DNA from: Poa pratensis
Taxonomy: Eukaryota; Streptophyta; Magnoliopsida; Poales; Poaceae
Reading direction: 5' to 3'
Length of the DNA: 64,000 nucleotides
Assembly (NCBI GenBank): GCA_947311845.1
Contig: CAMZMU010000041.1
Coordinates: 135,638,965-135,702,964 of the forward strand
The position numbers were made by a program, and so were the translations under genes. The notes under the pieces were generated by a model that was not told the origin of the DNA, searched no databases, and worked only from the letters and a program-made list of their open reading frames with translations. How positions within the stretch are numbered: position 1 is the first letter of the stretch; every line of letters starts with the position of its first letter. Positions 33,401 through 43,846 of this stretch are shown here, piece by piece.

Positions 33401-35790
33401 GCTATCACTGCGTTGGCCGCGGTCTCGACTGTCCGCGATCATCTCGACTGTCCGCGATCATCTCGACTGTCCCGTCGATCTTCTGACCGTCGGTCGCTTC
33501 TGTCTTGGTCATTGCGGGGTGTAGAGAACCCAGCCGCCATGAATTCGGGTCTGTCGTCGTCGTAGTGACGTTTTGAACGCTTGCGCCTTCGGTCGTCTCT
33601 GTATGAGTCTCTGCGGCTTCGACTGCCGTTTCATGATTGTCACGGGGTGAGGACCCGCGTGTGGTGCGCGCCATGTCTTCTCCGTCTGCCCACTCAGTCG
33701 CGGTCATCAAGAGGTTAGCCACAGAGGTTGGCTTTTTGCGACCAAGTGCTTCTTTGAGTCCCGCCTGGCGAGTCCCATTATGAAAGCATCCATGGCCATA
33801 TCTTCTGAAATTACTCCGACTGAGTTGCGTATCTCAGTCCATCGTCTGATGTATGACCTCAACGTTTCGTCTGACGTTGAACGCAGGCTCGCAGCTCCTC
33901 GAACGTTTTTGGGCGCTCACATAGAGGCTCGAAGTTTTTGATGAAGTCATGCGGAAGTGATCCCACGAGTCGTATGTTGATGGAGGTAAAGTTTGAGCCA
34001 GTCGCGGGCTGTGCCTTCGAGCATGAGTCGTATGTATTGCATGGTGTGGTGTTTGTGCCTCGCTGGCACGCGACAGCCAGCCTGTAGTCTTCCAGCCACC
34101 CGGAAGGTTCCTGTCGACCCGTGTACTTGGGCTGTTCAGATGTGAGTTTGAACCCTTTGGGCATCCGTGTCTCGCGGACGCGTCGAGTGAAGCACAGAGC
34201 TCCATGTGGCTCAGGCTCTCGATCAGAGTATGAGTCGCTACTGTAAGATCTGCGTGATCTGCTCCTGGACCTGCGCCTACGTGAGCCGCTTCTTTCCTTC
34301 GAGTGGTGGCGGTGACCACTGTGATTATGCTCTTCCCGACGCGCGTCGACTAGGGCACGGTCTCGACTCCCACCTGGAGTTCTTGGAGTTTGGCGTATGG
34401 CCTTCGCCGCTAAGGCGAGTGATTTGATCTGCTGGCGATGCAGTTTTGCATTGGGGTCATCAGCTGGAGGCTTGATTGCTTCTAGGTATGCTGCGGCAGT
34501 AAAGAGGGCACCCGCAGCTGTTTTGGGTACTGGCACTCCCTCTTCGTCGTATGTCATGAAAGAGTTGCCTAAGTTGCGGGTGAGTGCCGCCTCTCATCTG
34601 GCGAGAGGTGTGACTGCCTTGATCTGGGTTGTGTCTGCTCGCCCAGTGGAGCTCAGGGAGAGCTGTCTTCTTCGCGCACTCGACAAGCTAGCTTGCTTTT
34701 TGCGTTCTTCGAGTGTTGCTCTGACCTGCCGCAGTCGAAGTGATTCCTGCCAGTTGAAGTACTGGAAGGTCAACATCTCCTCTTGTGTTGCATCAGCTGG
34801 CATCATTGTGCACTCCTTGATGACTTTATCTGCTTTTGCTGCCATCTCAGCAGTGATTATGAGAGTTGTGACTCCGTCCGGCATAGTAACTGTGCAGGGG
34901 AATTCTATAGGCCTGCGGCTGGCCACATCATCTGATGTTTCTGCGGCGATGGCGACGTAGACCTGCTGGGGTATCACCCGAGGGTATGAATATGTGTTTT
35001 CGAGTCCTGTCATGGACTCGACGTCTTCATTGAGGCTCATGTCAGAGTCGATATGCCCGTCGAGTGGTCCGTCTGGATGGATCTCGCTGTCGACGCCTTC
35101 ATCGCATGTGCTCATCTCGACGTCGGCGAGTTGTTATGAATCTCGAAGTTGAGGTTGTTGTTGGTGCAGATCTCGGAGTCGACGTGGTTGTCGATATGAG
35201 TTTCGGGCTCGTCGAAATCGCTGAGGGAGATCCCGCAGTCGATGCTGTCCTCGAGTGGAAGATCGAGCACGGGTTGTTTATGCGGTATGCTGATTCGGCC
35301 TCCTCACCTTCGAGCTCCTCCAGGAGCTTGTTAAGCTCTCGAGTTGATATGGTTGTTGCAGACGAGCAAGATTGAAGGATCGACGATGGTATGGACGCGG
35401 TTGATGGATCCGCAGTCGAAGGAGCCGCAGCCGATGGAGCTCGGGCGCGGAAGTCGCGAGTTGGCGTGGATCTGTCAAGTCCTACACACCGAGCTTGTTT
35501 ACGAAAAAATTGAACGAACCAATAGTCAAATCCAAACCTGACTCGAGATCGGAGAAGGTCTCCTGAAATTCTGGCGAGTGCGGCTCGAAATCCATCAGAG
35601 GATCTGATGTGATTTTTGCATGTGAAGCTGGCGTGCTGCCGTTTGTCGAGTGGGTCGGCGAGTTGCCGTATGTTGCCCGGGTAGGCGAGTTCTGGTTTGT
35701 CGATGCAGCCGGCGAGTTGCCATTTGTAGATCCGATCGGCGAGTCGCCGTTTTCCGATGGAACCGAAGGAACCGTGAGTCCAGCACTATT
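33401..35790 (-). pseudogene. Nested element gag region
   Basis: Fragmented gag frames. Recognisable blocks include an RSGSRRRRSRSRSRRSYS basic stretch, FKLTSEQPKYTGRQEPSGWL followed by EDYRLAV, and FEPLCERPKTFEELRACVQR. These are typical of gag in this gypsy group (YxGxxdPxxWLxxY). Frames change at about 33,860 and 34,590. Three 19-bp tandem copies of CTCGACTGTCCGCGATCAT occur at 33,423-33,475 (the last partial). Confidence 0.7.
35630..35770 (-). repeat. 27-bp tandem coding repeats near the gag N-terminus
   Basis: Five units of nine codons on the minus strand (GDSPIGSTN, GNSPAASTN, QNSPTRATY, GNSPTHSTN, GSTPASHAK). On the plus strand each contains GGCGAGTTGCC or a variant. Confidence 0.6.
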
Positions 35791-35793
35791 CTT

Positions 35794-35812
35794 TCCCACA
35801 GACGGCGCCAAT
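35794..35812 (-). other. Primer-binding site of nested element
   Basis: On the minus strand TTGGCGCCGTCTGTGGGAA directly follows the 5' LTR, the usual tRNA primer site of this gypsy group. Confidence 0.75.
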
Positions 35813-36308
35813 TGACGAGGTGTACCCTCATAAAATCCCATGGTTAAGGACCTAGGGTTGAGATTATGGGGAGAGAACGTGGTAGTACTGGTAGTTTCGT
35901 CGGCTGACAAGCAGAGGCAAAGATTTACCCAGGTTCAGGCCCCTCGGGTGGAGGTAAAGACCCTACTTCCTGCCTATCTGTTATTGATCGTGTGAGATTA
36001 TGAGGTTACAAGGTGGCTCCGGTGAGATATCGATCTCATGAGAGCTTTGGTGGTTCGAGTATGGCTTGGTCCCTAGATCGGCATCCCTCCCAGCCTTTAA
36101 ATAGGCTGGGTCTCAGGAGTTCGTAACCGACCTAGTTTACACGTAAGGGAAATATAAACCGACTATGCCTATGTCTAATTTTGGAGGGTACTCCATCTTC
36201 TTGGGCCTCTTGTCTTGGGCTTCGATTAGGCTCTTCGCTATTGGGCGTTAGTCGTCACGTGCACCAGGTACCCTCATGGTAGGGTAACCGAGATGTATAC
36301 CCATGTCA
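35813..36308 (-). repeat. 5' LTR of nested element
   Basis: 496 bp, the partner of 23,732-24,225. The closeness of the pair suggests a fairly recent insertion, younger than the outer element. Confidence 0.9.
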
Positions 36309-36313
36309 CAATA

Positions 36314-38010
36314 TATCTCATTTTCTTCTTCTTGAGCACTTTGCATTGTGGCGACTTTGTTCAAATCATTGTACTCATCTTCACTCATAGATTCATACTC
36401 TCCCATGTCATTGATGATCATGACCTTCTTGTTGGTGCACTCAAAGGATTTGTGCCCTTGTCCTCCGCACTTGTAGCATTGCAATATTCTTGTGCCGGAC
36501 GAAGATCCTTGAGGTGCCTTTGTAGAGGGAGGAACTTTCTTGAAAGATTGAGCCGCTTGAGGTGTCGATGTAGAGACTCTTGGAGGACCTCGTGTGTTTG
36601 CTTGAGGAAGAGCTTGTGAAGGTGTAGTCGTTGACGAAGAAGGCTTGTTGGTGAAGAATACCTTTATCTTGAGGTATTTGAGCTCTACAAGCACGTGACG
36701 CTCGGCCTTTGTTGCTTGATGGACTAGCTCAACCAAGTTGGCATATGGTTGGAACTCCACAATCTTCTTGATTGGATAGTTGAGGCCATTCATGAAGCGA
36801 GCCATGGATTGCTCTTCGTACTCGTTGACATTGGCTCTCATCATCGAGATTTCCATCTCCTTATAGTACTCGTCAACCGACTTCAACCCTTGCTTCAACT
36901 CTTGCAACTTCTTGTATAAGTCTCTAGTGTAATGGTTTGGCACGAAGCGCTTGTACATTGTTTCTTTCATTTCAACCCAAGTGTTGATTGGTTGTTGGTG
37001 GTTAGCGATGCATGCATCTTGGAGTTGTTCCCACCACAAGAAGGCATACTCTTCAAACTCCATCGAAGCTAAGGCAACCTTCTTTTTGTCGGAGAAGCTT
37101 TGTACGCGAAAGATCTTGTCGACCTTGAGTACCCTGAGAAGTAAGCTTCCGAATCACTTGTGCCATAGAACTTGGATATATCAAAGCGTACGTTGGTCAA
37201 GTCATCATAGTCGTCACGATGGCCACCACGTGGGAATGCATGTCCACGTCTCCTTCGATTGAGTCCATCACCATTGTGTTGGCTTGACTCGTTATCACTT
37301 GACTCGGGGTGTTGGTGTTGGTGACGATCATGTGGAATGTCTTGACGAGGACGAGGATCATGTTGAGAAGGTAGCTCTTGTTGATGAACGGGTTGTTCGT
37401 TATTGTTCGCATTGTCATGATTTTGATGGCGTGGCCTTGGAGGATGACGGGGATGACGTCCTTGCTCATGAAAATCATTTGCACCTGGGACGCCATTGTC
37501 ATTAACCAATGGGTCATAACGATCACGTTGTTGCGGTGGTGGTGATGGTATGTGTTCGCGACGTTCATCGTTTTGGTGAGGTTGTTCTTGATGCGCATTG
37601 GCATTGTTCCCGTGAAGATCATGTGGTTGTTCAACGTTAGGAAGAGGTCGTTCATGGGCGTCGCGCCTTCGGTTATCTTGACGTTCTTGTCGAGGTTCAT
37701 GACATCCATGATGTGCTTGTGTCGACCTTGAGGTGCTTCTTGTACGGCTTGAGCGTGAGGAAGCTCGTTGTCGCACAAGGTTGTTGAGAGCTTCGGTCAC
37801 CCGCTCCATAGATGCTTCTTGCGCATGCATGCGGTCATTGAAATTGGCCTCTTGAGCTTGAAGACGACGCTCGTAGCGTCCTAGACCATCGCGAAGAAGG
37901 TGTCGAAGACCAACGAACTCGGTATGTGTGACATAGCCATGATCACCGCGAACTCCACCATGGATTTCATCGTCCGAGCTTGAGCTTCCGTTTGTATTTC
38001 CCCTAAACAT
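36314..38010 (-). pseudogene. Outer gypsy element gag
   Basis: The N-terminal frame from the Met codon at 38,010 (MFRGNTNGSSSSDDE) is highly charged, rich in His, Arg, Asn and Gln, with an early coiled-coil-like LGRYERRLQAQEANFNDRM. Near 37,064-37,080 a frameshift leads to the retrotrans_gag domain: MEFEEYAFLWWEQLQDACIA, YKRFVPNHYTRDLYKKLQEL, LKQGLKSVDEYYKEME. A CCHC zinc knuckle follows, CYKCGGQGHKSFEC, with the right C-x2-C-x4-H-x4-C spacing. The frame is cut at 36,314 by the nested element and resumes at 23,726. Start-codon choice is uncertain. Confidence 0.8.
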
Positions 38011-39167
38011 TTTCTCAAGAACAAGTGAGATATGTGGTAAGGAAAAACCAAGACAAACTATATCACAAGTATAATGAGGCTTGAGAGGAGAGAATCCGGT
38101 TCTAACACCCAACACACACACTTATGAGGATAGGAAGGTATGAAGTGGCAAACGGAACAAGCAAACCCGACGACAAGTATATTGTCAAAGGTAGAGAAAA
38201 TCCACAATGATCAAATTACCAAAGAAATTCCAACCACAAAGTATCAAGAAACACACACAAAAGCGAAAGATGGGGTTGGGCGACCAAAGGGCGAGCACTC
38301 GAAGATAGACAACCTAACGAAGACTACGTGCTCAAATGTCACACCAACACAAGATGGACGCTAGCTCAATTGCTTTTGGGTGGGCAACGGATTTGCACAA
38401 GTGTTACACACTCACTCACTTTGGCAGTATAAGCTTTGTCGCAACCTATAAGAGATGATACTTGGCACCACTTGATTCTTTTCTTTTCTCTTTTTTTTTG
38501 ATTTTTGCTTTTTGACGATGATGCCTTCTCTTTTGCTAGTGCCAAGATCTCTAACGATACAAACTCATCAATACTTTAAGACAATCACTCGAACAAGTGC
38601 AATGCCCCGCAATATCAAAGATCTAGTCCGATAGGTCAAGGTACACGGAAGGAAGAAGGGCTCACAACAGATTATGATGATGGGGAAATGTCGAGTCCTT
38701 TGTGGCGTCGTCGCTTGGCGTTGATGATGCGTTGCTGTGGAAGCTTGTCGAGGTCGTAGATGTAGGGCACACCAAGAAAGGATTCAAACCAAAGAGGAAA
38801 TGCCAAAACGAACCGAGGAAAAAGAAAAAAATCGGCCAAATTTTGAAAACCCGGTAGTACCGGCTTGGGCCCGGTAGTACCGACCTGCCCGATTTCTGAA
38901 GGTTGACTTTCGATTTTGGGCGGAAATTGGCCTCGAAAAATCCTCAAATTCGTGTGAAATTGACAAAATTAAGGCTAGGAAACGCAAACAAAGGTGGAGG
39001 GGGTCCTAAAGCAACAGATCCATGGACAAAAACTACCAATAACGCAGCGAATCGACAGATCAGCTCGAATCAAGGAAATGCTATTTTTGGTGGAAATTTT
39101 CGAATTTCTCAAAAACAAAGAAAAATTTGGTAGAATTTGGTGGAAACACAAATCAAATCCGTGTCAA
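38011..39167 (-). other. Leader region of outer element
   Basis: The untranslated region between the primer-binding site and gag. It has two CGGTAGTACCG palindromes at about 38,850-38,885 and no convincing ORF. Confidence 0.6.
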
Positions 39168-39187
39168 CCTAGAGCTTTGATACCATA
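39168..39187 (-). other. Primer-binding site of outer element
   Basis: On the minus strand TGGTATCAAAGCTCTAGG begins two bases after the 5' LTR. It resembles the initiator tRNA-Met site (TGGTATCAGAGC). Confidence 0.7.
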
Positions 39188-40258
39188 TGATGTAGGTTGG
39201 TCCCGATTTTCACAGATTTGGGCGAAGGGAACGATGAACACGAAGAACAAGTGATGAACACAAGAACACCAAGAGGAGAAAAGCACCAAATCAAAGACAA
39301 CTAGCAAGACATAACTCAGCAAGACTCAATTGGTAACAAATCCCCGAGGGTAGCCCCAATTCTCCTCTCCAAAGCACACCTTACTCTTACGATTGTTTGT
39401 CCAATTGGTCAATCCAACCAATCCAATCTAGCCACCACAAGATGGAAGATTAGAAAGTAATCGCAACTACAAGCGGAAGCCTTGGTATCCACGAAGGGAT
39501 CTTCTCCACAAGGGGAGGCCTTGGTTCATCTCCATAAGAGGAGGCCTTGATTCATCTCCATAGGAGGAAAGAGACACTTTGAGAAGAAGGAGCAAGGCTC
39601 TACTCTAATCCCAAATCATAGTCTAACCCTAACCCTAGGAAGGGGACGCACTATTTATAGTCTAGATCCAAAAGGAGATAAGATTACAAGGCACGAGAGC
39701 CTTTTCAGCGCGCAGGCTCGCCCACAGTGGTAGTACCGGCTGGAGCCCGGTAGTACCGGGCTTGCGGTAGTACCGGGCCAGTACCGGGGTCACTACCGGG
39801 ATAGAACTTGACGATACCCGTAGCTCCTGGGAGATCCGGTAGTAGACGCGGTAGTACCGCGCCGGCGGGTGGCGGTAGAACTGGGGTGGCAAGGCGCGGT
39901 AGTACCGGCCCCGGTAGTCTCTCCGGCAGGTGACACGTCAGGCGGAGGCGGTAGTACCGGGTCATGCCCGGTAGTACCGCCCGATGCAGTTTGAGCTTCT
40001 TCTTCTTCTTGGCTGCTCTCTTGGCCATTTTTTTGGGTCTTCTCTTGGTCATCTTCTCCACTCCATTGTGGGTCGTCATCAAGGTGGTTCCTGAGTATGC
40101 ATAAAGTGTACGAATGAAGTAGCAACCCATTCAAAGGACAGTCGAGATCGCACATAGATAGGAGTGAATTCACCTTATCATGGAGAGCTTTGACTCTTGC
40201 TCTTGTCATTGAACCATTTGATGGTGTTGGTGTTGTGTGCCTAGGTTGCACTACATCA
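39188..40258 (-). repeat. 5' LTR of outer gypsy element
   Basis: 1071 bp, the partner of 19,279-20,344, with the same terminal sequences. The CGGTAGTACCG array lies at 39,727-39,980. Confidence 0.9.
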
Positions 40259-40263
40259 GAGGA

Positions 40264-40755
40264 GGTCGTGTGGCCTGGTCCAGGATCCGCCCCACGAGCC
40301 TCTCCAGCTTGCTCTTGCACTCCTTGCTCATCCCGCGGCCGACGCGCGACAAAAGAAAGTCGTGCAAAGCTGCGCGGGTCGTCGGCCTTGCGGCGGCAGA
40401 GGTACTGCAGCGGGAACTACGTCAGCGTCAGGTTTTTGTTTGTTGGCGACCGCTACGTCGCCGGGGACAGCGACGCCACGTCGCCGAACCACCACTCCAT
40501 GCTGCCAACCAGGCAGGACAGCTTCACCGACTCAGGCATCCAGGCCACGGATGACGGCCGGCCACTTGTCCAGTGACGAGGAGGAGCACGGTGATGACGG
40601 GAACAATTCGGCTTCTCTGCCATGATCCTGAAGAAGGCCTCACAGCTCTTGACGGAGGCGAGTTCGTCGGCCCATGTCCAGTAGCAGAGGTCGTAGTTGG
40701 CGAAGGCCTTCGCCTGCGTCATCTCCAAGAACGAAGGCGACACAGTGGAGGGACG
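40264..40755 (-). pseudogene. NPH3-domain gene, N-terminal side of insertion
   Basis: The minus strand reads FANYDLCYWTWADELASVKS, CEAFF, then MPESVKLSCLVGSMEWWFGD, VASLSPAT and a stop at about 40,453. In another frame it continues MSKECKSKLERLVGRILDQA, TRPP up to the target duplication. NPH3 proteins carry WTWDxAxxALKxCE, xWWFEDLxxLxIxLF and SKxCRxxLExxIGxxLDQA-LDDLLI in this order. The series continues as ILVSGDGEDTYD on the other side of the retrotransposon. The N-terminal BTB domain is not in the window. Internal stop and frameshift show decay, before or after the insertion. Confidence 0.6.
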
Positions 40756-40769
40756 GAGCAGTGGAGGGA

Positions 40770-40962
40770 CGGACCAATATTTTAAAACTATCAACATTTA
40801 AATATTATGAAAATAATATATGAAAAATCATTTCAAAATTAATCTAATGATAATGATTTAGTATTGTTAATGCGAATAATATTTTCTAAAAACTTGGTCA
40901 AAGATAATAAATTTTGAATTTTTCATAAAACTAACACACCTTATAATAAGGACCGGAGGGAG
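40770..40962. mobile_element. Stowaway-like MITE, left end degenerate
   Basis: The right end, read on the minus strand, is CTCCCTCCGGTCCTTATTAT with TA at 40,963-40,964. The AT-rich interior is typical of the family. The left terminus is not clear; it runs into a 15-bp duplication (GTGGAGGGACGGA at about 40,745 and 40,761). Confidence 0.55.
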
Positions 40963-40964
40963 TA

Positions 40965-41276
40965 GAAATTTGCAATCCTGCATAGTTTAAGTTAGATTTT
41001 TTTTATAAAGGTAAATATATTAATATCAAGATGATAACAAAACACCTGGCATTAGCAACAACGAAATGTCAAAACAAGTCTGACATAAATGAAAACCACA
41101 TCCAAATTATTAAGAAAAAACATGAACCCGCCATAGAACCTAGTGAGTCGCAGCAACACGATTGCTCTCAAGCACTTGTAACTAGGGACACAGTAGTCAC
41201 GACATGGTTTTGACGTGGACACCACGGAAACGAAGCCGTGTCCATAACAATCGTGCTGCCAAGCAACATTTTCGAC
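40965..41276. other. No gene recognised
   Basis: Non-coding, AT-rich, with short ORFs only. No structural repeat seen. Confidence 0.3.
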
Positions 41277-41608
41277 CCTTTACTCAGCGCCATGAACAGG
41301 GATATGTCACATAGCCAGATACCAATCATGTGGCCTAGCTGACATCATGTGGTCATATTTGCGATGATTTAGCGTGGTGCGGTAATTAATCAGTTGAGTA
41401 CATCTTCCCAACAGCAGTATTTTACATGATGTTGGCAAATGACACATTTATATATAGCAAAATCACTGTTTACATAGTCGAAAATTAAGATTTCATTATA
41501 AGCCAAACAACGACACGATCACCCACCCTAGCTAAATATTTACACAACAAGAAATTCACTGTCAACATGTGTTTAGGAGCATGCTAATCATGGACGGTTG
41601 AATCACGA
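41277..41608. repeat. Duplicated F-box 3' flank (copy of 17,735-18,045)
   Basis: Collinear with 17,735-18,045, ending at ATGCTAATCATGGACGGTT. The coding part of the F-box gene is not present in this copy; unrelated sequence begins at about 41,608. Confidence 0.7.
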
Positions 41609-41631
41609 CTAATATAAAAAGACACGGGGGT

Positions 41632-41805
41632 CAGTGGCGGAGCTAGCTCACGGAAAGAGCCTGGGCAAGATGTGGTTGCTACTAGGCTAAACAGTTTTTG
41701 CCCAAGAAAACTCCTACTTAAGCTTTCTATACTAATGCTTTAAGGAGATGCACTGTGGTAGTCCGGGCAGCTGCCCAGGCTAGTCGGGTGCTGGCTCCAC
41801 CATTG
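41632..41805. mobile_element. hAT-like MITE, 174 bp
   Basis: Left end CAGTGGCGGAGCTAGC; right end, on the opposite strand, CAATGGTGGAGCCAGC, so imperfect 16-bp inverted repeats beginning CA-TGG. The flanking octamers ACGGGGGT and CAGAGGGT are only loosely similar, so the 8-bp target duplication is uncertain. Confidence 0.55.
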
Positions 41806-42926
41806 CAGAGGGTGGCTGATCCAAATAACATAAGTCGTACGATTGCTACCATCCAACGTCCAAGGATTGTCCAATGATGTATCAACTAAATTGCTACCTC
41901 TGTAATCTTAACTATTAATCTGCTACATTAGACGCTCCAGATTACCCCAATGATGAGGCGAACCAACATGGCCGTGCTGGTAAAAGAAGATAGTGTGTGT
42001 CACCTGTTTGAATCCTGAGCCGCGGCATGATTACATATGAAACCGCTACACACTTAGCACACCCTCCATCGCCTCCTTCCTTCATCCATCGCCGTCGTGT
42101 ATTAGATGGAGTAAACTGATAGTAGCAACTGGATAGTGACAGAAAACATGGAAACTGATGTTTTTAAGTTTCAACGTCTACCTAGTGAGATGTGTTGTTC
42201 TTTATTTACTAGTGACTAGAAAAGGCGGTCTCATTTGTTCTAGGCAGTGCATGACATAATCCAACATCATGTCATCGACATAAAATAATACTTTGTGCCA
42301 TCACATAATAGTGTCGCCACTTAATTCCAAGCATTCGAACAACTCACTTGCTCGGGTTGTATTAGGGAGATGTGATGCATCATCTCCACATTAGGATGTC
42401 ATAACAATAGTAATGTAAATTAAACACTGCTAATAAAAAGTTGTATTAAATTTGTTTTGTCTTTAAGTGCTACTATATTCATGCCACCCTATTTAAGAGA
42501 GAGAGAGGTCAAGTTAATCCATGAAATCTGGTCCACTTTTTACTATAAGAAACACCTCTTACATTATTGCACTGCATTTTATATTTTCAGCTATTAAATA
42601 TTTGGAAAATATGTACAAAATTGTGCATTTAGTTTTATATTTTGCATATTATTTCCACCGTCAAAAGCTTTTTATGGCACAATTGTATTTGTTTTACTAT
42701 TGGTTTATTTTGTTTTCATCTCGTTCTAATAAACCATGTTGACCGACAAAACCACCACGATTGAGTTGTGGACATAAGGCAATTTCTTCTTTATATGCAT
42801 TGCTAGAGAGGAATAGGAGACCCGGCAGGTCCTTGTGTTCGATAATCTGGCCCGAGTCATCTGTGTGCCAAAAGAGCCATTTGCGACAACAATATGCGCT
42901 TGGAATGCTATCGATGTTGTATACAC
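41806..42926. other. No gene recognised
   Basis: AT-rich region with a hydrophobic short ORF at 42,521-42,742 that I consider chance. No repeats or RNA genes identified. Confidence 0.3.
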
Positions 42927-42929
42927 TTA

Positions 42930-43843
42930 GGGTGTGTTTGGTAGCCTAGGCCGGTGGAGATAAACTATCTCCACTCATACATGCTCAACCTAGCTAAGTT
43001 GGGCTCAGATTTTTTCACGTGTTTGGTAGCTCGTGTTTGTTGAGACATGTTGACTGGGTCCGTTGTTTGGTGGCTCGTATGGGAGAAAAGACGCTGAGGA
43101 GGTCCAAATTTGCACTGCAGCCCCTGTATACAAAATAAAAAGCGATCGGGTCCCTGTAAACAAAAATAAAAGCGATCGGGTCCTTCAAAAAACGCGATCA
43201 GGTCCCTGGCTGGCCGTGGCTAACCGTGGCGGCCCGTGGCGGCGCTCGTCCGTGGCGGCCCGTGGCGGAGCTTGTCGTGGCTGGCCGTTGCGGTGCTCGT
43301 CAGCGGCGGAGGAGCTCTTGGCAGCGGGGGCGGGCGCGGCGGCGGAGGCCGGCGTCGAGGAGGATGTGGCGAAGGCTAGAGTCGAGGAGGTGGCGGTCGT
43401 GCTCGTGCGTGCTCGAGGTGGCGGCGGTGCTCATCCGTGCTCCACAAGGCGGCGGTGCGAGAGGAGCAGGTGGTAGCGGTGCTCGTTTGGGCAGAGGCTG
43501 GCGTCGACGAGGAGCTGCGGACGCCGGCGCCGACGAGGAACTGCGGAGGCCGGCGGTGTGAGAGAGGAGGTGGACTGAGAGAGCCGGTTTGGGGGGAAAT
43601 GAGGTTGGGGGCTGTTGACCCCTGTTGGTCTCGGCCCAGCTGCAGGGCGCACGGGTGGATTTTCCGGGCGAGCTCAGCCCTGTCGAGCAGCGAAGCTCGA
43701 TCTGAGCTTCTCTGCCGGGCAGGGCTGAGAGCCATTTCGGGGCGAGGTGGACAGGGGCGCATAGGCACGACACAGGCTACTAAACAGAGAAAAACGGGGT
43801 AGGAAGAGATATTCTGAGGAGAGCCAGGCTACCAAACACGCCC
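42930..43843. mobile_element. Harbinger-like non-autonomous element, 914 bp
   Basis: Left end GGGTGTGTTTGGTAGCCTAG; right end, on the opposite strand, GGGCGTGTTTGGTAGCCTGG. TTA is duplicated at 42,927-42,929 and 43,844-43,846. The interior is very GC-rich with CGTGGCGGCCCGTGGCGG and GCGATCGGGTCC repeats. The long ORFs on both strands come from this composition and carry no recognisable transposase. Confidence 0.7.
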
Positions 43844-43846
43844 TTA

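Larger units (their letters stand above)
23732..36308 (-). mobile_element. Nested Ty3/gypsy (Tat-like) LTR retrotransposon, 12.6 kb
   Basis: The LTRs at 23,732-24,225 and 35,813-36,308 begin TGACGAGGTGTACCCTCAT and end TATACCCATGTCA. The target duplication is CAATA (23,727-23,731 and 36,309-36,313). On the minus strand the order is LTR, primer-binding site TTGGCGCCGTCTGTGGG, gag, protease, RT, RNase H, integrase, a long 3' region with an opposite-strand gene, polypurine tract CTCGGGGGCTAC, LTR. The large extra 3' region with an antisense ORF suggests the Tat/RIRE2-like group. Removing it with one CAATA copy restores a continuous gag-pol junction in the host element, which confirms the nesting. 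Confidence 0.9.
19279..40258 (-). mobile_element. Ty3/gypsy LTR retrotransposon (outer), split by a nested element
   Basis: The LTRs at 19,279-20,344 and 39,188-40,258 both begin TGATGTAGGTTGGTCCCG and end GTTGCACTACATCA. The target duplication is GAGGA (19,274-19,278 and 40,259-40,263). On the minus strand the order is LTR, primer-binding site TGGTATCAAAGC, gag, protease, RT, RNase H, integrase, G-rich polypurine tract, LTR, which is the gypsy order. A second element occupies 23,732-36,308; without it this element would be about 8.4 kb. gag and pol each carry at least one frameshift. It disrupted an NPH3-family gene. Confidence 0.9.

Noticed and set aside
41960..42030. tRNA-like word TTTGAATCCTGAG
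   Set aside because: No acceptor stem or D-arm partner can be folded around it.
43063..43802. ORFs up to 157 codons in the 42.9-43.8 kb element
   Set aside because: Ala/Arg/Gly/Pro strings in both strands produced by CGG-type repeats, with no family similarity.
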